Assembly (NCBI RefSeq): GCF_001039355.2
Contig: NW_019775525.1
Span: forward strand, 1-54,413
From: Lingula anatina
Lineage: Eukaryota > Brachiopoda > Lingulata > Lingulida > Lingulidae
DNA: 54,413 bases
Direction: 5' to 3'
Positions 13,397 to 26,523 of the stretch are shown one piece after another. Below the pieces are notes generated by a model. It made no database searches. It worked only from the letters and a program-made list of their open reading frames with translations, and was not told the origin of the DNA. The number at the start of each line of letters is the position of its first letter. Within the stretch, counting starts at the first letter, position 1. Both the position numbers and the translations under genes were made by a program.

Positions 13397-14067
13397 TTCA
13401 CCTGAATCTTGCATTTCACCCAAAAACCACACTTAACGGAACGCCCCAGCACATCAACGTATATGTATGTAAGATTTCTAAAGAAGGCTAGCAAATCATA
13501 CATTTAAAAAACTGTTATATGTTCAGCTTGCTAAGGTATAAAATGACGAAGACTGGTCTCTTTTGCAATGTATTTTCAAGTTTTATCTCTAAATATTCAC
13601 TTTTACCCAAAGGACACTCTTAAGAAGGTCTCAAGTCGTTCTGATTTCGGTCTGTTTTCAATCTCTTGAAAATGGGAATCAAAGAAGCAGCTAGTATGCT
13701 CAGTTATGTTCAGTATCCTGCCGGCTCACGCCATGAGGCAGTGAATCCCCCCTAAACAGCTGAAACCGGGGTAATGATCTCGAGGCTGTTTTGTTAATGG
13801 GGTCGCCTCGGACACCAATTTGAGCAGTTACGCAATGCTGGTCGTTTCTTAGTCAGGTCATTGTTAAGACTTGCAGAAAGTATGCGTAGAAACAGATGTT
13901 AAATTGCACAATATGTGGCCAGGCAGTGTGGCCTTCGTAACTACTGCATTCAGATGAAAATTGAACAATCCTAAACACTCCATACATAAGAATGCCAAAT
14001 AGAGCTTTTCGACCCAGATATTGATAGCCAAATACAAACCACTTTCTAATAACACTCCTGATTTTTA
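13397..14067. repeat. Tandem duplication D1, right copy
   Basis: Begins immediately after the single N at 13396 with TTCACCTGAATCTTGC, the same sequence as 12725. It ends where the left copy reaches the N. It is followed by a T-rich then G-rich homopolymer stretch at about 14068-14116. Confidence 0.9.
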
Positions 14068-14116
14068 TTATTATTATTTTTTTATTCATTTATTTTTTTT
14101 TTGGGGGGGGGGGGGG

Positions 14117-15874
14117 CACGCATCATAAAACGGAGCTTAGCCTCGCTTGCCTGGTCTGATTCTAATTGTATAGATGCAATGTAACTGTAAAGTATACTGT
14201 GAGAGCAAAAGTTAAACTTGCCCCCCACTCCTCCTCCTACTTGAATGAGCTCCATTCGTGAAAACAGACGCTGTACTTATCATACCATTGTCATGTACAA
14301 AGCGGTAACAATGAATTATTGACACAAATCGTAAAAAAGAACCTCGCACAATCAGGCAAAGACAACAAGATTGATAATATTACCATAAATGTCTGTGCTG
14401 TGATCTGATTTAATATGGTAAGTTGGCGTAATTTCACGGCGCCTACGTAAGCCAATGTGATACTCGCATATTTGCTTCACTAAAACTCATTTCAAGAACC
14501 CAATGTGTGCAGCATGATGATTGCCTTCTTATTGCATAAGATGAAATTTAATCAACAGCAGATTGAAATTCTTTTTAATGTCCCAGTAGGTGGCAGTATG
14601 GACTAAAGGAACACTATTTATAAATAAGTAACCTCACACATTCCAAATATTTGAACAATATATATATCTGCACGTCCACGCTACTGGGTAACAACACTGG
14701 CCATTGGCAACATGGCGACGATCTTGTGAGCACTGTTTTAAGTGTCATTTTCGGCTGAGAATTAAAAAGTTATATACATATATCCAAGTCTGTTCTTCAG
14801 TTGAGTTTATGTCTGTTCCTCGCCACCATATATATATTTTTCTTTCCTCCTTATTGTTGTTTTTGACATTGATATTTTGCCAACTTTCCTTTTTGATATA
14901 TGTTATATTAAATTTGCGATCGACCGACCAATAAGCATCTCTCAGAATACAAGCCCTAGGGGGTTCAACAGTGAGCCGAGATTTAATAAAAAAGGATCTG
15001 AAATACTGAAAATGAACAAGTTAAAACAATTCAGGCGTTATTTTACAAAAGCAGTTCTCACGGATAGCCATCACGTAAATGGTGAAATACAATTATGTAG
15101 CATTATGTAGGTGATCCAATTGAACAGAAACTCTTTGCCTTAAGATAATGTTTGTAAACTAGATTATCAAGACACAAAAGATGACGAAGTATTCATGTGG
15201 TTTAAATTGCACCATTCCTGTGCGACCAGCTGAATGATTGACATTCCTGGCACTGAAAACAGTAAGAGGTACTGTGAAATACGGCAATGATTAATTGAAC
15301 TTTAAAAGGCACTTCGATAAGCTGGATAGAAATTAACCCACGTTCGATTCCCAAAGTGAATTTCTCGGAAATTCTATGTCGAGAATTTAATAAAAAGTTG
15401 ACATTGTTACACTTGTATTGCCTCCCTCGCATCACAATTGTGACTCGCAGCCTTCACTATAACAAAGGTAGCAGTACATGCCAGGCTATGCATATATTGG
15501 ATGAAGGCTTGTTCAAGAAGACGCCAGTTTTATTCTCAACATTTTAAGGGGAAAACATCCCGTAAACTGCATTTACTGTTTTAAAAGTTATTTTATTTCT
15601 TATTGTGCTATTAATTTTATTGATGTTACTAGACATTAATTTGTTATAAAAGTGACCAGTCTGACCTTGCAGTGGACACTGTTGGCCACACATTCCTACA
15701 GAAATATAGTATAGAAATGGGAGACAATGTTTGCTTTTATGCCTGACAAACATTGGCTTCCGTCTCATATTGAGATCCCTTTAATAAACGTCTTGTCACG
15801 AACCTATGTCACCTGACGTTTGTTGAAAGAACATACAGGGTGTCCGTAAAATCTGGACACGTTAGCAATAAACA

Positions 15875-15923
<49 letters not shown>

Positions 15924-18900
15924 TTTAATCAAAATATGATGCAGTTGTTGATTTTGGCTGAGGTCAATAATTTGTTTACCTCAGAACTACATGAATGTCA
16001 GTGACCTTCACGATGTCGTTAACATCGTTGTGACCCGCCATTGTCAACATCAAGTTGAAGGTACATGTATGCGACTTTTACTCTGTGTATTAAAGACAGA
16101 AATCATCAATGATGTGAGAACTCGAATTTTAGGATATAAGATCGTATCTTATGCTAATTATTTCATAACGATAACAAATGACATCTGAAATGCGAGAGAA
16201 CATGACAATTACATGTAGCTCTTATAGCAGGCGAAATGGCACCAATCAGTTACTTCTGATGGAAGTGACAGTAAGTTGAAGTAAAAAAGGGGATTAAACC
16301 TGGGTGTACCTTTTGTTAAGAAAAATATTATACAGACTTGACATTTAATATGGAATATTTTTTCCAAACCATTTTTCATCATTTTTTCCCAATTTTGCTG
16401 ACTGATAAATGAAAATAAGGATTAAAATCGTGTTTTAATAACTTTAAATTATCTCTTTGATGTCATGCTGACATCAGCTCATTGATTGAATTCGACAGTG
16501 AAGCAAGCAGAAATGCATTGCCTATTCTATGTAATACGACAACCATTAAAATAGATATTTTGGATCTCCATATTTTCCAAATTATCGTCTGTAAAAGAGT
16601 TACACTCTCCACAAAGGACCCTCATGTTGACAGTGTGTAGTCATAGTAACGGTCGCTGGTTACGCCTGACCTCTTTTGGCTGTAACCAGCGCTCTCAAGA
16701 GGCAAGGCATTCCTTGAGATAGGTTTTTAGAGTTCAATCAGGAATAACATTCCAGGCATCGGTCAAAAATTGTCCATTTTGCCCCAGTTTTGTTGTAGGA
16801 CATGTAGGCCGTTGATTCGGCGAGTAATGGCCTACCCACATATTGTGTATGCGGTTCAAATGTGGCGATTTTGATGACCAGGGTAGCTGCTCATTCCCTT
16901 GGTTCTGTTAGTTTTCTGCTATTAAAAGTGCTCTGTGTGAACCGGCAATCTCACCGTGCCACCTCAGATTGTTCCTAAGGTACCTCCTCTCAAATGATAT
17001 TCAAGTGGTTCCCAGATTATTCCTTTATTTGATCTGGTGCAGAAGTGGTATCCACTCCAAATACTGACGCTGTCAATGCCCCGTGTCACTTTAGACGCGG
17101 CACATGCTTCGGCGTAGGCCTTTTCTGGAAATCTGTAAACTCTGTTTTGACTAGCTGGACGGTACAGGTGAAATCTGACCTCAATAAGGAAAGCCACGTG
17201 GTTTCAGTGTTCTGCCCAGAAATGGTCATGGCCCCCAATTCACTAGAGAAACAGGCGACGATATTTTGCTGTTTACAGTGGGTACCTCGGAGGTCGTCTG
17301 GTATCCTAACCTGCTAAAACCGGTTTGGTGTTTGCTAAGGGCCTTGAAAAACGCATTTTTGTGGCAATTTGCCTCTCGTTCTGAACGGAGTGGGTGGTTT
17401 TGTTTAGTTGCAGCAGCGTATCCCGAAAGACAGTGGGTCCTGTACCCTAGAGGTAAGATTTCGATACATTGGGTGTGACCTCTGTGTAAGTACATCAGTC
17501 TGGGCATTACTCTATAAAACTCTGCGGACCGTTCCGTTTAACGCTATAATGTTTCTGGTAATGCCTGTCTTTTTCGCGCCATTCTGCCACAGATTAACAA
17601 AATTGTAAAGCACTACTTACCTCATTTTACGCACTGCAAAACTGGCCACTTGCATGAAAAATTTAAAATTCTTCTATGCAGTAGTTGCCGACATGTGGAT
17701 ACTTTTTGCCTACCTTTGCCTAACCCAAGCTTTGACCAGCCCAAATGAACACTACCCGATTAAATTACTGCATATTACATAATGTAGCAGCGCAAAAGAC
17801 ATGGAAGTCATTTAATTGGTAGCGACACACCTGACTTCACACTTCTCTATTCACAAATCTTATATGAGATCGGTGTTTTTTGAAAAAAGAATGCATTTTT
17901 ACCAAGGCATAGCTTCAAAACTGAAATATTCCATATTAAATGTCAAGTCTGTATTTTACATCTTACATGTGACTTCCACCATTTCCGTGATTCTAAGAAG
18001 CGTTTATACCCATTTGTGTGACAGATAAAAAGTTATTTACAAGTATGATGATGTTCCCTGTGTGCCGTGAGTTTGGGCACACCCCGTACTATTACTGCAC
18101 TTTGCCAACAAATCAATGTCGTGTTGGTAGATCATGACTAGGTATACAAGTATGTAGGCTGATGCGCGTCAAAAAGAAAATAACAAAGATGACTGCGTTC
18201 GTCAACACTGCACTTAATTAGCATGCCAGAGTTTTCTGGCACACGCAAGGGTGTTTACATCTATCTCACATAGGTGGGACGAAGTGTGTCTTTGCTTACG
18301 AAATCGAGGAGTGAAGTGGACGTAGGAAAAAGCCGGCGTTATTTGCGTCATTGTGACGGTCTAACATGCCAATGGGGTTATTTCTGTGTGGTTTCTGCTC
18401 ATATTTGCGATGGTTGGCAAATTACATACGAGCAGAGAAACAAACAAATATTAGACAGACAAACAAGTGAAAACCCCATTTTCATCTGTAATGATGGAAT
18501 GATGCTTTTAGATGTGTTTAATGTATTGAAAATCACATTACAAAAGGCGTTAATTGACAATAGTAATAAGCAAAACTGAATAAACATAAATAATTACTTC
18601 ATGCGTCTGATAATTTAACTTATTATTTATTGAACTTTTCAATTAGATATTTTACACTAGAAAGAATTAGTAGTCAGCAAAACGCCTGGATGCTAACTTC
18701 CTTTTTCAAAAGCATGACTTGTTCAGATACACCATGTATATAATTTGCTTATAGCCTGCAGCTAAAATGGTTGGCAGTCAAGCCGAAAAGGACGAAAGAA
18801 GAGGATTTTTCAGTCAACTGAAACCCAGAGTAGAGAAAGGCCATCACATACCGGAGACACATACTACAGTTTCACAGTACCAGTATCAACGTAGATTATC

Positions 18901-19814
18901 AATACGTCTACGCACAATGTTGGCTTAAAAAAACACAGCTAACCAGTGAGATTTATGTAAAATATTTAGTCATTTGTAGTTCGGTGGTATTAATTTGTTT
19001 GTGCGTTTGTTAAATTACCAACACAACAGGGTAATGCCAATGATATTTATCTTAGACAGGCTGTTTTGTATGTTTCATACTCCTTTTTCTACTGGGTAAG
19101 TATACGTGAGGTCCTGAGATATTGAATAACAGTAGCAGTACTTGAAATAAATTGTTTGCCCCACCCGGGAAACTGGCAATTATCTCACAGAACACATTCA
19201 TTCAACCAAATGAACAGATATCATGGTAGAAAGAACTTTATTATAACCACTGGTTATATGCCAAAATTGTGGAATTGTTAAGTAGAAATCGAAAGTTCGT
19301 CAATGCCGTCGTTTAAGCAAATCGTAACACGTTTCGGTATTAATCTTTTAGGATACTGTAATACATATTTTTTCTGATCTTTAGAATGTAAGGTAAATCG
19401 GGTTCTTGGCTCCAAACAAAATACTGACGTGTACATGGATTTGCCATAAAAAGTAGAAATAGAAATTCCTGATAGCTATATAACTACGTGTCGGTGCTTT
19501 CGATCTTGAGATGCTCGTCATTAAATGAATGTTTTTACACGTTTTTTCCATTTTATTTCCAATACTAGAAATTAATTTCTTAAAGAAGGTTTTCCTGTAA
19601 AAGTTACCAGAGTTTCCAAAGCATGCCAATGAAAGGAATCAGGAGAGTTATACCACTACATGCATATTTCACATTGGAACTACTAGTATAAAACATTTGA
19701 ATTCTAAAGAACAAGAGCCTACTTCAAACTCGTTAAAATGTTTAACTTCAAAGAGGTTAATGTATGTATGTACAATATGTTCTTGTGGAAAAATAGGCCA
19801 ACGTACAAATATAA

Positions 19815-19865
<51 letters not shown>

Positions 19866-20507
19866 ACACTCTTGATATATCACTGTGATGTAATTGGTTA
19901 AGAAATTGACGTCACATCTAGGTGGTTTAAAAATTGACGTCACAGCTTACTGACTCCTACCTCAGACACATGTTACCGAGACATTAGTCTGGGACCTGTC
20001 TAAAAACGATTAAATAAGTAAAAGGAAACCATTACTCAACTGAGAGACTGAATGAGTTTTCCTTCTTCACCTACTCCTACGGATATCTGGTCCTTTACAT
20101 TTACAAAACATTTTATCCTCTATCAGTATGCGCTTTTATCCAATATCAATATGTAATTTAATCCTATATCAATGTGCGATTTTCCGAGTATTATTGGACG
20201 ACGCTGTCCATATGTGTTGGTAATTTCAAATAGTAAGTCAAGATATTTGCAGGACATGTTATCCTTGACCAATATGAAATTTCCGAGTATTTGTGGTCGA
20301 TGCTATCCAGAATGCACAGATTATTTTATCCTATATCAATATGTACATGTGCAATTTTCCGAGTATTAGTATACGACGCTGTCCAGAATGTTAAGAAGAT
20401 TTATAGTCAAGAGGAAATCGTCATCAGGATTAAAAAAAAGAACAATCTGATGTTCATGAATACTTTTCGGCAGAACTGTCAAAGGATGTAAAGAAATTAT
20501 TTTCCCA
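14117..20507. other. Gene-free intergenic region
   Basis: No coding gene recognised on either strand. Contents seen: (AAT)n at 15875-15921; a hairpin at about 16654-16693 (CGCTGGTTAC pairing with GTAACCAGCG); (TA)n at about 19819-19862; two palindromic TGACGTCA sites at 19907-19914 and 19935-19942; and diverged tandem copies of a ~60-90-bp unit with the core TTTCCGAGTATT at about 20110-20395. The longest frame, 18274-18579 (+), has no recognisable domain. Confidence 0.5.
20110..20395. repeat. Diverged tandem repeat downstream of the monooxygenase gene
   Basis: Three imperfect units share the order TATCAATATG, TTTCCGAGTATT, then CGACGCTGTCC or CGATGCTATCC. Copies lie near 20160-20215, 20262-20316 and 20328-20390. 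Non-coding. Confidence 0.65.
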
Positions 20508-20513
20508 TTTATT
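20508..20513 (-). terminator. Candidate polyadenylation signal of the temptin-monooxygenase gene
   Basis: AATAAA on the minus strand, about 170 bases after the TAA/TAG-type stop that ends the gene at 20683. This is a plausible position for a short 3' UTR; the cleavage site is not known. Confidence 0.5.
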
Positions 20514-20682
20514 CCTCTCTACCATAGGTCGGCTACGTGATCACGTGGGTAGTTGCGCAGAAATCCTCTCCACACAGAACTAACTTCATGTGCGCAGCTG
20601 GTGAACAGACAAACAAAATACTTCTTTTAAGAAAACATCTGGCGACAAAAGTGGTTTTGGTAGAGGGGATTATGGGTGGTTG

Positions 20683-21759
20683 TTACCCTCTATTAAGGAC
20701 CAGAGTGCTCAGTGCCATGATGAGACCTAGCAGTCCGGCAGGTGTCGCCCGCTGGGTGCCGCTGATCTGGACAGGTGTGCTGGACTGCGGGGAAGGAGCA
20801 GATGTAGTGGTGGCCATAGCGGCGTAGAGGGCGCTGAGGTCACACGTGGCGATGGCTTCGTACGTCGTCCCTCCCAGTAGTTCAGATAAGCCCCACCATC
20901 TGCTCATATACTGTGTCAAGAAGTAATACATGTCGCCTGTAAAACAAGGGTCGGAGGCCTTCAGAGCGTAGACAGCGGCAAAGCATGTTGGGGTGCAAAC
21001 AGTCGCCCCTGGCACGCAGGCGTTCTTTAAACCCAGCATATGCCTCCATATTGACAAAACTCGTGCGGGATCATAGGTGATATTCCCCCACAGGACCTGC
21101 TCACCAGTCACGTTCGGGTTGACTGGAGGACCGGTCACATTCGCCTTGGCGGCGTGTTGTAGAATACCCAAGGCTGTAAAGAACCCACTCACGTCACAAT
21201 CTTTGAGGGTAATGGGTTGTTGGTTTGCCAGTTGCCGCTGCATCTCACACATAGGAATGTCCGCGTAGTCCACGCAACTAGTCCAGTTTTGTTTTGGGTA
21301 GTAATTGATAAAACCGAAACACATCTCTGCGGCCGTGTCCTCGCCATAGAAGACGAACTGTCCATTGGTGGAAGGTTTGAAAGTACAGCTCAACTTGAAC
21401 TCGTCTCCTGGGCGGAATTCCACGGGTGGGGATAAGCTGAAACATCAGGAATAGATAGCTATTTCATCCAATGTAAGTGTAAAACATCTCTAATTTCACG
21501 AAGTAGACGAGGAGCTTTGAAGTATGTTAAATTATTTCGAACAGAATCCCGGTATTGTCTCAGAAACAATATGAAACTTTCCCTTTCTTTGCACACTTTC
21601 CCTTTCTTTATACATTGTGCAAACTACTCCAATGATATGTTATTTTAGTGGACAGTCGGACAGTCGGACAGAGAACTGATAGTCAAGAGAAAAATTGCTC
21701 AAAAACTGTATGAGTTGAACATCAATATCTGTACAATAACAATAGTCAGCTTAGCATAA

Positions 21760-21803
<44 letters not shown>

Positions 21804-23950
21804 ATCTACACACATGTGATTCACTGGGGTGTCGTATTGATAGACCACGTCCTCTCCGAGCGTCTGTACCAGCTGCCCGTTGCGGAAATGGTCAAGTTTT
21901 GCGCTGTACCCTGAGAAATTAAAAAAAAAAAACAAAAAAAAAAAAACAGTCAACCGTCAAATGTTGGTATACAAATTAATAAACCTTCACCAGGGGCGTG
22001 TTGAAATTCTATTATAACGAGCTCTTTACTCATCCGGAATACGATTCATTAGAAATAGTTTGTGACTTTTGGTGGCTTATGTCATTATTTAATTTATACT
22101 AAGATGACTTGTATTAGTCACATTGTAATATGCATACAATACAGAATCCCAGTGTCAAGTAGAAAGCTATTAATTTTAAGTTAACTGCATGTTGTCCAGT
22201 TCGAGTGAAGACAACGTTAGCAGAACAGACTGATCGTCGTTAATGCTATCTATGGTTACGAAGTTCTTTCCTTAGTATTTAGGACAATAAGCACATATTG
22301 GTTTATAAAGACGATGCCACTTTAAACTCTTTTTCTCCTTCGTATATCCTTCTCCTCCTTCTACATATTCTACATTTGTATTGCTGTATAAAGATGACAC
22401 CACTTTTTTTAGCTCCTTACGCCTTCGTATTCTTGTTCTCCTCCTCCTCCTACTACACTACATGTTCTACTACTACACTACATGTTCTACAGTTGTACTA
22501 CATTAAAATACCATTTTGCAGTTGTATGGCCTTTCTTTGAATGAACTTTTATACATCTATTTTTGACATTCTGTACTTACCAAGATAGTGCATGTGAAGA
22601 TTGACGGCTTCTATCATAATGTTGTGTTCCAAGAGCTCACTGGTACAGGCGGAGCCGCATCGCGCGCCGAAGGTCACGTGACCGCCAGTAGGGGGCACCG
22701 TAAGCGACATCTGACCGACGACGAAGGTTCCCAGGTCGTATTGTCTCAAGTTTGAAGTGTAGTAGAACACCATGCCGGACTGATCCGTGTAGTCTGATCT
22801 CCTCTCTGGGTTGTTCCAGTGGAGCTGTGAACAGTTGGTCCAGATACAGTTAGTTGACATTAGATTATGTGGTTAACAGCATTTGCATCATATTTAGACA
22901 GTGTTGTGCTTTTATTGTCATTATTATAAAGCTTTGTGACAGCAGAGAATATGGCCTTTAACCGCTTTTTAAATTGAAAACAAAATTAATACTCGTCGCG
23001 CTTGATGATCATGACAAGATAGGTTATATTGCGCCATTTACAGTATTATTTCTCCCTCACCAGCGCCCGATAAACAACAAAGCGAAACGAGATAAAACTA
23101 AGTAGTTTCTCTCCTTGCATCTGTCGTGTTTCATTAAAAGATGTCCTCGCCCATTATAAATTATCTGATGAGTTTAGCAAAGCAAAAAGAAAATAATAAG
23201 AAACCCCCCTTCCAACCCAACTGTTATTTGAGATCAAGGGTCCATACATTAATTTTAAAATTAATACCTCCATCTTGACTCGCTTGTACCCACGTGATCC
23301 AATGCGGATACCAGCCTCTGGCGGATAACAGGCGCCATTTCCACCGAGCGCCCAGCCGCCTATCAGGTCCCCACACTTCACATCCAGTCCCGCCTCCATC
23401 CCACATAGGTACGGGGTGCTCTTCGTTTCGGCTATAAAAGCAAATAGATAATAGATAAATAAATAAACAAAGGTTTTAATAGATAAATATCTACAGTAGT
23501 GTTCAAATAACCATTCATACCTGGAAACTGAACAGTACATGGCGTCATAATATTGGGCCAGACTATTTCGCAAGACTACTTGTTTAGGTATTCTTTCTGA
23601 TGGAATGTCCACCAACAAAACTATTCTAAACATTTCATGTTCTGAATAATATGGACGTATGCTATGAATATATTTTTTAATCCCACCAGAATACAAGTAT
23701 GGTCAGATGTTACAAATATCCTAAATGTGACGTCATAATCGAGGCGTGTTTATGTCACGTTACTCACCAGAGTCATGGCATCCGCTCATGACAATATGAT
23801 GCATTACGTTCGTATTATCGATCAGTGGGGTTTCAGCAATGATGTGGTAGTCTCCGTCCGTCGGGAGGTCTACGATGACGCAGATGTAGGTGGTCTCCAC
23901 TGCAGGGACCGGGGTCTCGGGGAGACGAATAGTAATGTTCTTCACGTCTG

Positions 23951-24003
<53 letters not shown>

Positions 24004-25288
24004 TGATAGTAATAATAATAATAACAATAGCAGTGACAATAATAACAAAATCAGGAAAACAAAGACATAACGTTACTTTTGACTCAGGAAAAGGTTTTGT
24101 TATAATAGTTGTCATGCTTTCTATGCACCCTTCATTATTCAAATGGAAGATTGTCTAAAAACACTGTTGGGTCCAAATGTTTTGTTAATTTTGTGTAATT
24201 CTGTAGTTTACTGGTATAGGCACACTGCCACACCTGGTGTATAGGGATCACATTTGAAGTGTGGGGTGTCGGGATCATCACCCGCGACGTGACGTCTTTA
24301 ACTTTAGTGGCTTATCTTTAAATAAAACAATGCATGTATGCCCAAGATGGACAAGGCCCCACTTCTACCACGACCTTGGGTAAAAGTAGTTGAACAATAT
24401 TGGGGAGCAGGGGGGTTAACCCTGCCTCCCACCTACACCGGCTCTTACACAACACTATCATTATCTATCCAGTATTACCAACACCTACATTTTAAATGTT
24501 TACAATAAGAATTCAACATGCACAATCTCCGGAGTCTACCTGGGGAAATTATGTTAGTTGAACTGGCAAACACAATCTCCAGAGGCTACGTGGGCAAATT
24601 GTGTTAGTTGAGCTGGCAATCACAATCGGGAATTCCAAGACCGAAACAAACATTTTAATCCGGGTATCAGAAAAGGCCCGAATTAGTAAATTTTACATGT
24701 TTACCCTGTTGTGCGTTCACTTTTTTAACGAGATCTTTCCACAAAAATACAAATTATAGTAACTGTAATAATTATTATTGTTATTATAGACATATTATTA
24801 ACAATATCGAATTATATAATAATCCATAAGTGCCCATAATTAATCCATATTTATATTTTGAATTTAAGTAAAATATCGCTGCATCGATTTGTTAGACCGG
24901 CGATCCTTGCAGTCTTAAGGTATCCTTTTATTTCAGTAATTCTTGTACATCTTCACACCCCAGACAATCTGAATGATCCTTACCACACTTCTGAAGGAAA
25001 TGAACATTGCAACTCTTTGGTATGAAATACAGATACACTCACATTCCTTTCGATTATTTTTGCACGACGTGCTGAATGCCCACCGAGTTACATGCAACAC
25101 ACACACACACACACACATACCTGGTTGATTGATGGCGTCACATTCAAAGTTCAGTTTCTGGCACACGTCCCAGGTGTTTCTGCCCATACATTCCGGGCTG
25201 TTATACGGCTCGCACACACCTGAGAAATAGATTAAATTTTTATTATATATATTTCAAATTAAAATACAACAACAACAACAACAACAAA

Positions 25289-25335
<47 letters not shown>

Positions 25336-26407
25336 TAATAATAATAATAAATAATAATAGTTATGGGGGAGGGGGCTTCCGTTGTAATGGGCGTCCTCCC
25401 ATGGCGTTTTTATTAACCCCACCTTCAATAATTGCTAACCTCGATCAAGTATCTATCTCAGAATTTTCTTAATTTATCGCGCCGCTCCAGGGCGTCAAGG
25501 TGTTCCTGCTCAAGCAACACAGAGTGACTCCCGCCCTCGCCAACAACACCATCGTACCGAGCAAATAATTTATTCCTCTTATTCCTTATTAGTAAATATG
25601 CTTGGGAAAATATTGCAACCTCCAGACAAATATAAGTTTTGATTAAGTCTAATCATTGCCCCGCCTAATTCCTGGGTCAGACTGACCTGGGTGTGAGAAA
25701 GCAGTTGTGTCTTGGGTGCCAGCGCCCGCTGTCCACACACAGTTTGGATCCCCGAGCTCTTCACCATTGGTCCTGCCGTCACCATCTGAGTCTTTGCGGC
25801 AGAGAGTAGCGTCCCATTTCTAGACGAAGTATTAAAGGTGAGGCATCAATCAATACAGTGAGGTGATACCAGGTATATCAATGGTGGTGCCTGGGGGGGG
25901 GGGGGGTAAGCCCGAATGACATAGCCCCCTGCTTTGACAGGTACATTTTTTCCTTTTGCCTCCATTCTACCCCTTAACGATACCCTGACCCCGCTTGTGT
26001 AATGATATTTGATGGCTTTAATCTTTTTATGTTTCTGATAATTTGAAAAAAAAAATATTCTGAAATATTTGAGCAATATTTTTGACTACTTCAGACGTAT
26101 TTTATTTCAGTATTCAATTCTCTGTAATTTAGATAAACATAATGAGTTATGTTTAAAGTTTCCAGAAATAACAACAGCAGCTTACGTGTCCGTTGGCAGC
26201 GAAGTCCAGCCCGAAAGGATTGCGAGCGCCGCCCCCTTGGGTGTTCTGGTGACCCACCCCCGGCCACAGCTGACTGGAGTCACACGGGTGTGGGATTTTC
26301 TTGCCATTGGGAATTCGGTCCTGGTACATGCCATAGCCACTTATCCAGGGAATAAGAACGAGGAGAATGATCAAACTCATTGACCCCTGCTTGGTCACTT
26401 TTGCCAT
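20683..26407 (-). CDS. Temptin-domain copper type II monooxygenase (DBH/MOXD/PHM family), 8 exons
   Basis: Exons on the minus strand: 26407-26186, 25819-25687, 25219-25121, 23947-23768, 23431-23268, 22824-22581, 21910-21814, 21436-20683. All have GT-AG introns, and the phases join into one 630-residue frame. Residues 1-24 are a signal peptide. Residues 25-151 are a temptin-like domain (RIPNGKKIPHPC, WPGVGH, GGGARNPFG, a DSDGDGRTNGEELGDPNC loop, SHPGVCEP). Residues 153-630 hold the copper monooxygenase: CuH ligands H201-H202 and H268, CuM ligands H343, H345 and M418 (EMC). A Ser/Thr-rich linker precedes a hydrophobic end (GLLGLIMALSTLVL), suggesting a GPI or membrane anchor. The family hydroxylates substrates using ascorbate and O2; the substrate here is unknown. 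The DOMON domain usual in DBH and MOXD1 is absent. The exon joins are my inference; the domains are seen directly. Confidence 0.92.
21437..21813 (-). other. Intron 7 of the monooxygenase gene with (AAAT)n
   Basis: An (AAAT)n tract at about 21757-21803 lies about ten bases inside the 5' splice site (AT|GTGTGTAG). A short GGACAGTC triplication occurs at about 21650-21676. Confidence 0.8.
21911..22580 (-). other. Intron 6 of the monooxygenase gene
   Basis: An interrupted A-tract on the plus strand (21920-21947) provides the polypyrimidine run before the exon 7 acceptor. An imperfect ~85-bp duplication lies at 22303-22373 and 22387-22470, and an exact 20-bp tandem pair lies at 22451-22490. Confidence 0.75.
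22825..23267 (-). other. Intron 5 of the monooxygenase gene
   Basis: A 443-base intron without coding content or a notable repeat. Confidence 0.75.
23432..23767 (-). other. Intron 4 of the monooxygenase gene
   Basis: A 336-base intron. It contains one TGACGTCA site at 23728-23735, about 30 bases from the exon 4 donor. No coding content. Confidence 0.75.
23948..25120 (-). other. Intron 3 of the monooxygenase gene
   Basis: A 1173-base intron. At its 5' end the donor runs directly into (GT)n (plus-strand (CA)n at about 25096-25116). At its 3' end (ATT)n (plus-strand (AAT)n at about 23952-24002) abuts the acceptor CAG. A 50-bp direct repeat (CACAATCTCC unit) starts at 24521 and 24571, with a fragment at 24621. 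Confidence 0.8.
25220..25686 (-). other. Intron 2 of the monooxygenase gene
   Basis: A 467-base intron carrying an (AAC)n/(AAT)n compound microsatellite at about 25267-25350. No coding content. Confidence 0.75.
25820..26185 (-). other. Intron 1 of the monooxygenase gene
   Basis: A 366-base intron separating the temptin N-half from its Cys-rich C-half. It contains a G-homopolymer at about 25896-25907 on the plus strand. Confidence 0.75.
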
Positions 26408-26467
26408 CTTGAGTTCATGAAAAAAAGGTGAGATTTATGTATAAGTATTACCTGTAAGGCTGCTTGG

Positions 26468-26523
<56 letters not shown>

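Noticed and set aside
15340-15360. GTTCGATTCCC, like a tRNA T-loop
   Set aside because: No pairing T-stem, acceptor stem or box A at the proper distance.
15830-15866. CAGGGTGTCCGTAAAATCTG, resembling a transposon terminal repeat
   Set aside because: No partner inverted end or target duplication found nearby. A similar AGGGTGTCC at about 7040 is not in a matching arrangement.
18274-18579. 101-codon plus-strand frame in the intergenic region
   Set aside because: No recognisable domain, no conserved motif and an equally open antisense frame. Not enough to call a gene.
23775-24158. Frames rich in Asn or Tyr over (AAT)n in the monooxygenase intron
   Set aside because: Microsatellite translation. 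The part overlapping exon 4 is on the opposite strand of a real exon.
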